From: Rhizophagus irregularis
Taxonomy: Eukaryota; Glomeromycota; Glomeromycetes; Glomerales; Glomeraceae
DNA length: 64,000 nucleotides
Assembly (NCBI RefSeq): GCF_026210795.1
Contig: NC_089460.1
Location: forward strand, 2,318,501-2,382,500
Direction of reading: 5' to 3'
Below are positions 11,298 through 20,925 of the stretch, piece by piece (positions within the stretch are counted from its first letter, which is position 1; each line of letters starts with the position of its first letter). The notes under the pieces were generated by a model. That model saw only the letters and a program-made list of their open reading frames with translations, was not told the origin of the DNA and made no database searches. The translations under genes and the position numbers were made by a program.

Positions 11298-13545
11298 CAG
11301 GGCGGACATGCTAAATATCACCATGTTGATTATTTGCCAATCATATATATTGGTAATTCCGTTTTTGAGACTTCAGGCAGAACCATATTTGCCCCAAAAA
11401 ATTATATTAATTATTTTATTTGGTAGTTTAGGTTATCCAAAATATACTATAAAGTTATTGTGGCAAAAAAAATGTAATATCAAAGTTAGCTTTGAGCTAA
11501 AATTTTCAATAATTATAATATTTCCAATTATATACCGATCACCTGCTAAATTGACTTTGAAGCTTCAGGCGAAGCAGGACGAAGCCACAGATATTCAGGC
11601 AAAACTTGAAACTTTTATAGTATATTATTTAAGTATTCAAGAATCTATGGTTAAAATAAGTCTGGATAATTTTTGATAAGCAAGAAATTATCATTAAATA
11701 AATACTTCCAATTATTTAAGGTTAACAAAGCTAATTTTTGACATAACTTTATAAACTGTTTTAAGAATTAATTAGCAATAAACAGAAAAATAAAGTAAAA
11801 TGATAAAAGTTTGGATTGTTTATTTTTTATAAAGTTCTTTAAAATTCACAAAAAATTTTTATAAAAATAGTTATTTTCAATAAAAATACTTATTTTGTAT
11901 TAAATCATATTAATAAAGTTGCTTAACTATACCCAAATTTAGATAAAAATGAATATGTGAAGTAAAATTAAGCTATAATTAAAATTTTTGTATATATTAT
12001 TATGTAAATTTGTAAAAAAATAACTGATAACGGTATTTTTCTTATGTAATAAGATCAAATAAATAATCTACAAATGATTGGCAAAATGATCAGAAAATAC
12101 GTTTTGCTAACGCTTGATGAAGATGATCTTATACGCCAAGGATTCCAAAAACCACCAAATTCAGTACCTATTAAGCTTCCATCAATGCCTGATGTAGTAA
12201 TGACTCCTGTTGATCAAACTGTAATACCTGAAAACTTCTGGAAGAAAGATAAGCAAAAAGCGCGTATTACAGCTGATAAACAAATCACAAACCAATCAAC
12301 GAAGGCAAAACCTGATGTGAAAACATCAGCCAAAAATTCCCATAAGGGAAAGAAATCATCTGAACTAGAAGTTACACAGATACTGACAGGATACGAAGCT
12401 GTCGAAGAGGAGCTTGAGTGAATCTGAGATATAATAGTTTATGATATCCCGTATACCTAAGACCTGCAGAAAATTATAGCAGAGTTAAAACTATGGGGGA
12501 ATACTATCAAGTGTTTAGTTAAATGCCAGCACAAATATCAGACTCTTAGAGTCAAGATAGCGCTTTCCTCCTTTACCCTTCCCAATTTAATAAATATTGG
12601 ACGACAGATCTGGGAGGTATACCTGTTAGATGGTTCCCTGTGAGTTGGACTTTATGAGAAAGAAAACAACGTGAAAAGTTCCAAGCTGTTATTCATAACA
12701 TTCTGGAGGACATGACTATGGCTACCTTGTGGATGGACTGTAAACCATGTGAATTTTTAATGAAGTGTGGTGCTAGCTCATTTAAAATTATTCAAATAAG
12801 TAAAGGATAGAGGAAACTTGTGGCCTATTTCGAGAATTGGGAGACCACACTAAGGGCCTTAGATACGCCACAGTTTTCGTACCTGATGGTAAGGAGTTAA
12901 AATGGTGTTGACACTCCAATCCTACCTTGCAGAAACTACAACGTAAACTGAAGGCTAAAAATACACCGAATACGAAAAAGTCAGGTAAGTCTGACAAAAA
13001 TTTGAATTGTAATCACCCTAAGAAGAAGGATAACCCTGCATCCTCAAAACAAGTCTCTAAAAATAATAACTAGGAGGAGAAATACCCGAATACTCAGAAG
13101 AAGGCAAAGAAATCCTCAAAGAAAAAGGGTAATAATAAAGATAACACAGCGGTTTTAGCAGAAATTTTGACTTTATTACAGAAACTAGTTTAGCCTACGC
13201 TTTAATTAGCGGTTTTACGAATTTCAGAATTGTATTATTTTTAGGATAGAATATGTTTATGTGTAGTGCCACAATTTCTTGAAAAGGGGACTTGTCCTCT
13301 CCACTTTTTTTTTTATTTTTCCCAGTGTGTTTGCCTGGACCTTTATCGGACGTGGTAGTGGTTCAGGTCTTTTCTTTTTAAGAAGTTAGGGTCGGTCCAG
13401 CTTCTCTAGTCTTCGATGGTGGAATTAGTTTGGGTTGTATTACTTCAGAATCATGCCCTTTTTGTAACTCCCGTCTGCTTCACATAAAATAAATAAATAA
13501 AATAAAGATCAGAAAATATGTGATAAAATAGAGATGTCTGCCCTG
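11298..13545. mobile_element. hAT-type non-autonomous insert in Mutator copy 2
   Basis: Ends are CAGGGCGGACATG (left) and, inverted, CAGGGCAGACATC (right). TTGTGTAC follows the right end (13546-13553) and TTGTGTAT lies at 11285-11292, five bases before the left end, so the 8-bp duplication is imperfect on the left. CAGGG fits the hAT terminal pattern (YARNG). It sits between SQRTQ and CPWK of the transposase. The interior contains a later retrocopy (12103-13506). The rest (11310-12087) is AT-rich, and the open frame at 11278-11676 shows no family features. Confidence 0.65.
12103..13506 (+). mobile_element. 5'-truncated non-LTR retrocopy with ORF1 remnant
   Basis: Flanked by the 15-bp direct repeat GATCAGAAAATACGT (12088-12102) / GATCAGAAAATATGT (13507-13521). 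The 3' end is an A-rich (ATAAA)n tail (about 13484-13506). The body starts inside a coding frame at LLTLDEDDLIRQGFQKPPN and continues as a decayed ORF1: QILTGYEA, DIIVYDIPYT, TTDLGGIPVRWFPVSWTL, KQREKFQAVIHN, TLWMDCKPCEFL, SFKIIQISKG. The same frame exists with its upstream part at 13860-14531 (minus). Truncated 5' end, A-rich tail and target duplication are the signature of target-primed reverse transcription. The open frame of 115 codons starting at 12074 begins in flanking DNA and is not an independent gene. Confidence 0.8.
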
Positions 13546-13859
13546 TTGTGTACGTTGTGAAGTTGCATTTCGTCTCTTAGTTAGATCAGAAGGCACTTGT
13601 AGATTATGAATACCTGATCTTGAACATTCATAAGAAATATGACGTATTATTTCTCCATTCTTTTGACTAGTTCTAATCTTATAACTAAATCATTTATTTT
13701 TAGTAAAATTATCAATCCAGACATTAAATTCTGCCCAATTTATAAAAGTAAATTCAGTCTTTACCTGTTTGTATAATCTTAAAAAACTTGGCCCAAGTTC
13801 AGTTAAGTAAGTGGTGGATCTTCGATCATTTCACAAAGTGCACGTAGTAATTGTTTTCA

Positions 13860-14531
13860 TTCATGGAGACTCCAACTTGTGGGAAACCATCACCTTCTAA
13901 ATCCGTAATCCAATTATTATTAAACTGCAGCAAGGAAAATGAGGACAATGCTATTTTAACCCTAAGGGTCAGGTATTTGTGCTGTCTTTTTATTGAAAAC
14001 TTTAATAAGATTGCCCAAAGTTTAATTCTGCTACGATCTTTTCAGCAGACCAGGTATATGGAATGTCGTATACTATTATATCGTGGATATGTTCATGTTC
14101 TTCTGGACTTGATACTTCATATCCTGTCAGTACTTCAATTAGCGGGTGTTGATAAATTGTTAGCCAACAATATTTTCTTCTGGGAATTTTTACCTTTCAA
14201 TGTTGATTTGTTCATAACTTTTTTATCATCTTTAACACACGTGGATTTGTTTATCTTTTTATTTCGTAAAATTTTGGGTGTAACAGGCTGATTAACAAGA
14301 GTCATTACTTATAGGCATTCATTATTAATGACAGAGTCATAGGTTGTATATTGTGGCCTTGGACTGTTCTGCAAAGTATTTCAGGTTGGCAACATCGCTG
14401 AAAGTAGTTGTTAGGAGGGTAGCTTTATTTATAGTACTGTCACCAGACTTAGAAAACATTGTCTGTAGAAACCCATTTTCAAGAAAGGTTGTTAAAGCCA
14501 TATTGGTACCATCAAAAAATATTTCAGACAT
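13860..14531 (-). pseudogene. ORF1 fragment of the same non-LTR family
   Basis: Minus-strand frame starting MSEIFFDGTNMALTTFLENG, then NKATLLTTTFSDVANLKYF and EQSKATIYNL, then after stops and shifts FYEIKR, EVLTGYEVSSPEEHEHIHDI, IVYDIPYTWSAEKIVAELNF, and ending near WFPTSWSLHE at 13860. LTGYE and DIIVYDIPYT match the retrocopy at 12103-13506, so the two are copies of one gene. The IVYDIPYTWS..KIVAEL stretch resembles an RRM beta1-alpha1, as expected for an RNA-binding ORF1 protein; that is inference. Its 3' part is missing and it abuts the N-terminus of the Mutator transposase. Confidence 0.7.
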
Positions 14532-14589
14532 AGTGACAGCTATCTGGGAGTGAGCTCCCTTAATAATAGGTGAAATTTCAGTCTTTCCA

Positions 14590-14755
14590 GATTAGGGTTC
14601 TAATCGGTTCGGTTCAGTTCGGTTTTTGCAAAAACTGATACCGAACCGAATTGATCGGTATCGGTATTGATGATTACCAAAGCCGATCGGTTTCAGTAAT
14701 CATCAATACCGATACCGGTTGGTAATTACCGAAAACCGAACTGATTTACTGAGCT
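14590..14755. repeat. CCGAACCGAT inverted-repeat element, right end lost
   Basis: Begins TAGGGTTCTAATCGG and is built from inverted words CGGTTCGG, ACCGAACCGA, GATCGGTATCGGTAT. The same word set fills 42430-42770. A TAGGG start fits hAT termini, but the matching right end is not present here. Confidence 0.6.
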
Positions 14756-15719
14756 TTTTTTAAAAAATGTTTTGTAATTAATATAACCATTTGTTTATTG
14801 TCATTCTATTGGAACGAAAATATTTATTATTTACAGCAGTAAATGTATAATTTTTTATTTCTAGTTCGTACAAATTCCCGACTAGTGATCATCCATACAG
14901 TACATGGCTTAAACATCGTGAATTTCATGAGATTTCACAGTTAAATGCAGCAATTGTGTATTTATAATATTAATAATGTACTATATAATTATTATGAATA
15001 ATAATATACAGCAAATATCCGCTACATCAAAATAACCATAAATTTATTGAATCTAGAATTCTGTTAATGAATAAAATAAACTGAACCTACAAAAGCAATA
15101 TAAAAGAACGTCAATATGTTTTAAAAGCCAATGGCATTTCCACCTCAAATAAAACAACTTACCATCCAGAATTTCGTCCCAGAGAAGCCGGAATCTATAA
15201 AAATAAAACACTAACAACTAGTTCTTTTCGACCTTACAGTAATACTGCTGCTATGATGCCACTAAATCTTAACGCATCACCAAAAGGAAAATTCTTGTTT
15301 CATACCTCGCCTATAAAGTCACAGAAGCAAATCTTTGGGAATTTTCCTCAATGATGATCGGTCTGTATGTCAAGTTAACCTTAACTTTGATCAAAGTGAT
15401 CGTTCAAAAGGTATCGCATCCATTGTTTTTGCAAGGAAAAATGACGCCGTACAGTCCGTTGAAACTTAGGAATATTAAGTCCATGAAATGAAGATTGAAA
15501 TTGTTGTCGCCAGCTTGAATTACAATAAAAATTTGAGCCATATCTTAAAGGTGTTTCTGACGATAAAACCTATAAAATTGGAAAAAAAAATGTTGAATTC
15601 AATTCTGAAACTCTAAAAACAGTATATCGAGTCCTAAAGGTATCCACAATGCTGAAACTTACAAATTTTTTTAAAAAAAAATATTAGCATATTTCTTAAA
15701 ACCAATTTCGAAACATTAC
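14756..15719. other. Non-coding, with decayed coding-like traces
   Basis: No intact gene. Around 15150-15350 the plus strand reads TYHPEFRPREAGIYKNKT in one frame, reminiscent of the repeat units at 15720-16030, but stops and shifts are frequent and no family is recognised. Confidence 0.35.
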
Positions 15720-16030
15720 TCCCAAAGAACTAGTTTACTATCTGAAAGTCCCTTCCAGAAAAGCTAAAACCTACAAAATTTAAAAAAAAAAACATTAGTA
15801 TGTTTCTTGAAGTCAATTTCAAACCTCTATTCCTATAAAACAAACTTATCGTCCGAAAAGAAAAGCTAAAACCTACAAAATTTAAAAAAAGAAACGTTAG
15901 TTCGTTTCTTGAAGTCAAATTTAAAACTCTACTCCCAAAAAACAAACTTACCGTCCAAAAGTCCCCTCCGGAAAAGCTAAAACTTATAAATTTAGAAAAA
16001 GAAACGTTAGTTCGTTTCTTGACCTTCAAA
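15720..16030 (+). repeat. Three tandem units of about 103 bp, coding-like
   Basis: Units share AAAGCTAAAACCTACAAAAT, GAAACGTTAGT and GTTTCTTGAAGTCAA. On the plus strand they translate as TYRPK..SGKAKTYKI repeats broken by stops, suggesting a decayed repeat protein. The long open frame on the opposite strand (15730-16053) is the mirror of this repetition and is not supported as a gene. Confidence 0.6.
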
Positions 16031-16694
16031 GAGTACTTCAAAATTTTTTTCATATTACTTACTGTAAAGGGTTCAATTCATAACCTCTCATTTACCTTAT
16101 TTTGCGCTCTTCTGTAGATAATATACTGAACAATAATCAAATACATTAATAATTAATTACCCGACTTATGATCAAACTTCAATTAATTAGTGACGAATAA
16201 CTTACGTAGTGGGTTTAGACCTATATTTAGAGGTAACCTAATAAAGATTTTGTATAATTCTCTTTGCATGTAATCTATTATATTGTCCATTGTTCTAATA
16301 TAAAAAGTTCGTTGTAGATTTTTTTTTTTAAAAAAAATAATGCAACAGATCTACTTATTTATTTGCATATATTTATGTCAATTATTTTATAATTTGGATT
16401 CAAAGTTTATTTCTAAAACTCCCTTCTTGATAAACATCATCAAAATAAGGTGTTGCGAAATTTTCCCATTTGAAAGTTCCATTAAAATCAATATAGTATG
16501 TAAGGTTGCTTGCCAAAACCTGTTTGGCCTAATGCCGAAAGATGAAAAACTGCCGGCATAGTTGATCATAAGATTTGTATATAGTTACGCCAAGTTACAC
16601 CAATTAATAATATAATTTAGATGATTAAATAATCTACAGATAAAAGATTAAACTTCAATATTTTACCGTCATCTTAGTTCTTTTAAGCTTTATC
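16031..16694. other. Non-coding stretch
   Basis: No gene seen. A 60-70 codon open frame on each strand at 16340-16569 has no recognisable features. The words TTTGGC, GCCGAAA and TGCCGGCA near 16510-16560 resemble the palindromic repeat at 20090-20260. Confidence 0.4.
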
Positions 16695-18645
16695 TAGTGT
16701 TAATGGATCGAATCAGATCGGATTTGAGATGAATCCGATCCAATCCGAATTTGAATCAAAAAAAATTGGATTTGATCTGATCCGAATTCGGATCAAAAAT
16801 AATTGGATCCGATCCGATCTGAATCTGAAATGAACTTGATTCGATTTGGTCTGAATCCAATTCGGATAAAACCGATCCGATCTGAATCTGATTTGAATCA
16901 GAAATTAAAAAAATGTTTTGCAACGTTTTTTTAAAGATTTATTTAATAAAAACTGTTGCGAAACGGTTTATATAACTAAAGAAAACCGTTTCGCAACGGT
17001 TTTTTAACGATTTTAATAAAAACAGTTGCGAAATGGTTTATTTAACTAAAAAAAACCATTTCGCAACGGGTTTTAAGTTGTTTTATTATAAACTGTTGCG
17101 AAATGGTTTATTTAACTAAAAAAAACTGTTTCGCAACAGTTTTTTAAGTTGTTTTATTATAAACCGTTGCGAAACGGTTTATTTAACCAAAAAAAACTGT
17201 TTCACAACGGTTTATTTGACCAAAAAAAACCATTTCGCAACGGTTTTTTAAGTTGTTTTATTAAAAACCGTTGCGAAACGGTTTATTTGACCAAAAAAAC
17301 TGTTTCGCAACGGTTTTCTAAGTTGTTTTATTAAAAACCGTTGTAAAACGGTTTATTTGACCAAAAAAAACCGTTTCGCAATGGTTTTTTAAGTTGTTTT
17401 ATTATAAACCATCGCAAAACGGTTTATTTAACCAAAAAAAACAGTTTCACAACAGTTTTCTAAATTCTTTTATTATAAACCGTCGCAAAACAGTTTATTT
17501 AACCAAAAAAAACCGTTTTGCAACAGTTTTTTAAATTGTTTTGTTATAAACCGTTGCAAAACGGTTTATTTAACCAAAAAAAACCGTTTTGCAACAGTTT
17601 TTTAAGTTGTTTTGTTATAAACCGTTGTGAAATGGTTTATTTAACCAAAAAAACCATTTCGCAACGGTTTTGCAAGTTGTTTTATTAAAAACTGTTGCGA
17701 AACAGTTTATTTAACCAAAAAAACCGTTGCAAAACGGTTTATTTAACCAAAAAAACCGTTGCAAAACGGTTTATTTAACCAAAAAAACCGTTGCAAAACG
17801 GTTTATTTAACCAAAAAAACCGTTGCAAAACGGTTTATTTAACCAAAAAAACCGTTGCAAAACGGTTTATTTAACCAAAAAAACCGTTGCAAAACGGTTT
17901 ATTTAACCAAAAAAACCGTTGCAAAACGGTTTATTTAACCAAAAAAACCGTTGCAAAACGGTTTATTTAACCAAAAAAACCGTTGCAAAACGGTTTATTT
18001 AACCAAAAAAACCGTTGCAAAACGGTTTATTTAACCAAAAAAACCGTTGCAAAATGGTTTTCTAAATTCTTTTATTATAAATTATTGCGAAACGGTTTAT
18101 TTAACCAAAAACAAACCGTTTCACAACAGTTTTCTAAATTCTTTTATTATAAACCGTTGCGAAATGGTTTATTTAACCAAAAAAACCGTTTCGCAACGGT
18201 TTTCTAAATTCTTTTATTATAAACCGTTGCGAAACAGTTTATTTAACTAAAAAACCGTTTCGCAACGGTTTTTTAAGTTGTTTAATTATAAATCGTTGCG
18301 AAATGGTTTATTTAACTAAAAAAAACTGTTTTGCAACGGTTTTTTAAATTGTTTTATTATAAACCATTTCGCAACAGTTTTTAATTGTCTTAATAAAAAA
18401 TGTTGCGCAAAACATTTTTTATTTTCTAAGATTCGGATCCGATCTGGATCCGATCTGAATCCATTCGAATCTGATTCAATCCGATCCGATTTGAGTGAAT
18501 AGCTGATCCGATCCGATTTGATTCGAAACGGATCAAATTTTTTGATTCAGATCGGATCACAGATCATAAAAAATCTGATCCGATCTGATTCGTTTTGGAT
18601 CAGATCCGCGGATACGAATCGGATCAGATTTTTTTCAGAACACTA
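16695..18645. mobile_element. Palindromic element: CGGATC shoulders around a hairpin satellite
   Basis: Ends TAGTGTT (16695) and AACACTA (18645) are inverted. The direct repeat AGTGTTAATG occurs at 16696-16705 and 18646-18655, so the exact boundary is ambiguous. Shoulders 16706-16910 and 18425-18635 are dense in GATCCGATC, GGATCAAA and CTGATCCGATC words facing each other. The core 16915-18415 is a satellite of about 71 bp per unit. Each unit has hairpins CCGTTGCGAAACGG and CCGTTTCGCAACGG separated by TTTATTTAACCAAAAAA and TTTTTTAAGTTGTTTTATTA. Open frames of 60-75 codons here only read the repeat. Confidence 0.7.
17724..18055. repeat. Near-perfect 32-bp tandem array, 11 starts
   Basis: Each unit begins CCGTTGCAAAACGG, then TTTATTTAACCAAAAAAA. 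Unit starts fall exactly every 32 bp: 17724, 17756, 17788, 17820, 17852, 17884, 17916, 17948, 17980, 18012, 18044. Units are identical, unlike the diverged 71-bp satellite around them, so this array is young. CCGTTGCAAAACGG is itself an imperfect hairpin. Confidence 0.95.
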
Positions 18646-18655
18646 AGTGTTAATG

Positions 18656-19296
18656 ACGATAATTATGATGATAATGAGGAATAATAATAATGAGAAATAA
18701 TTACAATAGTTAATCCAATGAGAATTAATTCTAATATCATGTGATTTAAATAATGATACTATTTAGGAAATAAATGATGTAATTATGCAGGGCAAAATAT
18801 TCGCGATCAAAGTCCAGTTAACATATAATTATGCAGGCAATGCAGGCAATTGTAATTTTATATTATATTTTAAAACATTGCAATTCAATTAAGGAATAAG
18901 GATAAGCATATTATATTTTAAAAATAGTGCAATTTAATTAAGGAATAAGGATAAGCATATTATATTAGAATCAATAAGTTTTAAGGACTTCGTTAATTAA
19001 ATTTATTACATTAGATCAATAAATTTTAAGAACTGCATTACAAATAAAAATTTAGAACTGTGTTAATTAAATTTATTACATTAGAATCAAAACTGTGTTT
19101 ATTTTGTTACAAATACTTTAATTATGTAGAATGTTATTATGTTCATCAGTCCATGTTTTAAACATTATAACGAATTTTAAAATTAGTATAAATATTATGA
19201 AATTTGAAGTATATAGGATTTTTTTTTCGCAATTCAAAACTAAATTGTATTTTAATTTTTAATTTTCAAGTTATGAAAAAATCATAAAAATAAAAA
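18656..19296. other. Non-coding, short direct repeats
   Basis: No gene. 18870-18970 repeats AATTAAGGAATAAGGATAAG followed by CATATTATATT twice. TTAATTAAATTTATTACATT occurs twice near 18990 and 19065. AT-rich. Confidence 0.5.
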
Positions 19297-19960
19297 ATGG
19301 CAGCATTAGTACCTTTTGTTCCACCGCCACCACCACCATTCCAATGGACAATTAATGCTGCTAGGCAGTTAATCGCGGAGCAAAGAAATTTACATCAGCA
19401 ATTCGAACCGTCACCATGTAAATGCATGGACAATAATAGCAAATAGGTTGTTCGCTGCAACCGGATTTGCAGCAACACCCAGGCAATGCTCTACAAAATG
19501 GAATGCCCTCAAACGAGGTTATGAAAACCTCAGTAGGTTAATAAATAATAATGATGACGACATTCCTATTGTAAGCCCAAATAGTTTTGATAGAGCGTGT
19601 TTCGCTGATATGAACGATGAATTCTGGTTACAAACTGGTAATTATTATGAATTATTATTTTAAATTAATTTTATTTAGGCAATTCATTCAATTCATTAAT
19701 ATTTTTATTGGATTTTAGATCTGTTTAGACGAGAGTATCGACGGCAGCATACTGCGCATGATCGACGTCGATATGAATATAGATTGCGAAGGGAAAGAAG
19801 AAGGTCGCGATCTAGGTCTCGATCAAGAAGTAGATCAAGAAGTAGAGATAGAAGACGAGATAGAAGTAGAGATAGAAGATGAGACAGAAGTAGAGATAGA
19901 AGACGGGATAGAAGTAGAGATAGAAGAAGAGGTAGAAGCAGGTCCCCACATAGAAGATAA
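19297..19960 (+). pseudogene. Myb/SANT-like protein with RS-rich tail, broken
   Basis: Exon 1 (19297-19637) starts MAALVPFVPPPPPPFQWTIN. After a one-base shift near 19415-19425 it reads WTIIANRLFAATGFAATPRQ, CSTKWNALKRGYENLSRL and FADMNDEFW, a Myb/SANT-like DNA-binding fold. A GT..AG intron (19638-19718) joins ACTG to ATCTGTTTAGACGAG. Exon 2 (19719-19960) encodes DLFRREYRR then an Arg/Ser-rich tail (SRSRSRS, SRDRRRDRSRDRR) ending SPHRR. A TGA at 19880-19882 interrupts the RS tail where CGA would fit. A Glu-rich frame over the same bases (19758-19976) is the shifted shadow of the RS codons. Such Myb proteins often accompany DNA transposons; here the role is unknown. Confidence 0.65.
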
Positions 19961-20376
19961 AGATATTAAATTTTAATTTTTATTATATTTATAATCGTAT
20001 ATTTTATTAGTTTAATATTAAATATTATAAAATAAATATTTACATACAAAAAATCATATTGTCTTTATTCTTATAAATTGTTTAAATGCTGAAACTCTAA
20101 TTAAATCATATAGAAAGTATTGCCGAAATGCCGAAACAGTTTTGGCAAGTTACAGCAGTTTCACAATTTTGATAGGTTTCACAGTTTTGGCATTCTTGAT
20201 GATTTCGCAAAACTAGTTTTGGCAGTTTCGCGTACGCCATTCTGCTGAAACCCTCTAGTTTCGGCAAACAACCTTAATAGTATACTTTGTGCGACTAAAG
20301 TAATCTCCTTTTCAGAAAAGGAAAAAAGGAGATGTTACACATGATACACAAAATAAAGTAAAATTCCGCAGTAATC
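19961..20376. other. Non-coding, palindromic TTTTGGC/GCCGAAA repeat
   Basis: 20080-20280 carries inverted words GCCGAAA, TTTTGGCA, GTTTCGGC and CAGTTTC, similar in style to the GCCGAA/CGGTTC repeats elsewhere. No gene. Confidence 0.5.
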
Positions 20377-20925
20377 TACAGTCAACTTTTTCTATAGTCA
20401 CTCCCGTTATAGTCACATTCTACTATATAGTCACACCAGTTGAATGTTCAAAACACTTTATTATTAAAATCTATCCTATATAGTCACAATCTATCTATAG
20501 TCACTATCACACCTATCCTCAAAAATCTTATATTAAAAAGAACCGTTTATAATCACAGTTATATAAAGAATATATTAAATAACTTGGCATCTAATAATCG
20601 TACAAAGATGTATCATAGCTTGTTAGAATCGTCTCACTGAGACGAATCGAATGGTAGTAGTTTTATCCTTTTCCTTTTGCAAACAGTCTTTTGACTTTAT
20701 CTTTTATTTATATTTTAACATCGAAGATTGACAAACAATATTACAAAAATAAGAAAATAGACTAATAAAAAATAAAAGAGTAGCTTCACGACTCATACAA
20801 GTAAAGAAATCTAAACTAAAATAAAATTAAAGCAAAGAAAAACTAAACTATTACAGAATCGCATACCCCAACTTTACCCGAAGGCCAGTGTGAGTCAACT
20901 ATCCAACGTCCAAAAATCCAGTCCG

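Larger units (their letters stand above)
8780..13835 (-). pseudogene. Mutator-like (FAR1-SWIM) transposase, broken, copy 2, with nested inserts
   Basis: Read on the minus strand from 13830. FAR1-like N-terminus: ELGPSFLRLYKQVKTEFTF, WIDNFTKNK, SYECSRSG (13560-13800). Then a large insert (11298-13545). Then VDNHNHILTS and KKDLYNAMYQF (11020-11240), then HLLWMSPQ and FHDVVFLNT (10860-10960). Then a MITE (10469-10857). Then the catalytic core NRFQMMLCVIVVIDNHFKS, IFTDSDPSLISAIKK and CIFHIDLNL (10190-10460), and SWIHNQFTCGAQSTQRIES (around 10000). A SWIM-like HLCTCLLLMNKGLIYCYFF lies at 9370-9450, and a zinc knuckle CGNCKQYGHYAKTC at about 8810-8855. Stops and frameshifts occur throughout. Acidic catalytic residues and the C-H of the core are still visible. 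Confidence 0.85.

Noticed and set aside
11019-11324. 101-codon hydrophobic frame on the minus strand
   Set aside because: A neighbouring frame reads Mutator transposase (VDNHNH, KKDLYNAMYQF); this frame is its shadow.
15730-16053. 107-codon Phe/Ser-rich frame on the minus strand
   Set aside because: It is the complement of a tandem repeat whose plus strand shows the coding-like pattern.
17149-18250. Several 60-75 codon frames
   Set aside because: They translate the hairpin satellite and repeat the same peptide; no evidence of selection.
16687-18653. 8-bp hAT duplication around the hairpin-satellite element
   Set aside because: GCTTTATC on the left and AGTGTTAA on the right do not match; only the ambiguous AGTGTTAATG repeat remains.
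19758-19976. Glu-rich acidic frame
   Set aside because: Shifted reading of the Arg/Ser codons of the RS tail; the Myb-linked frame explains the sequence better.
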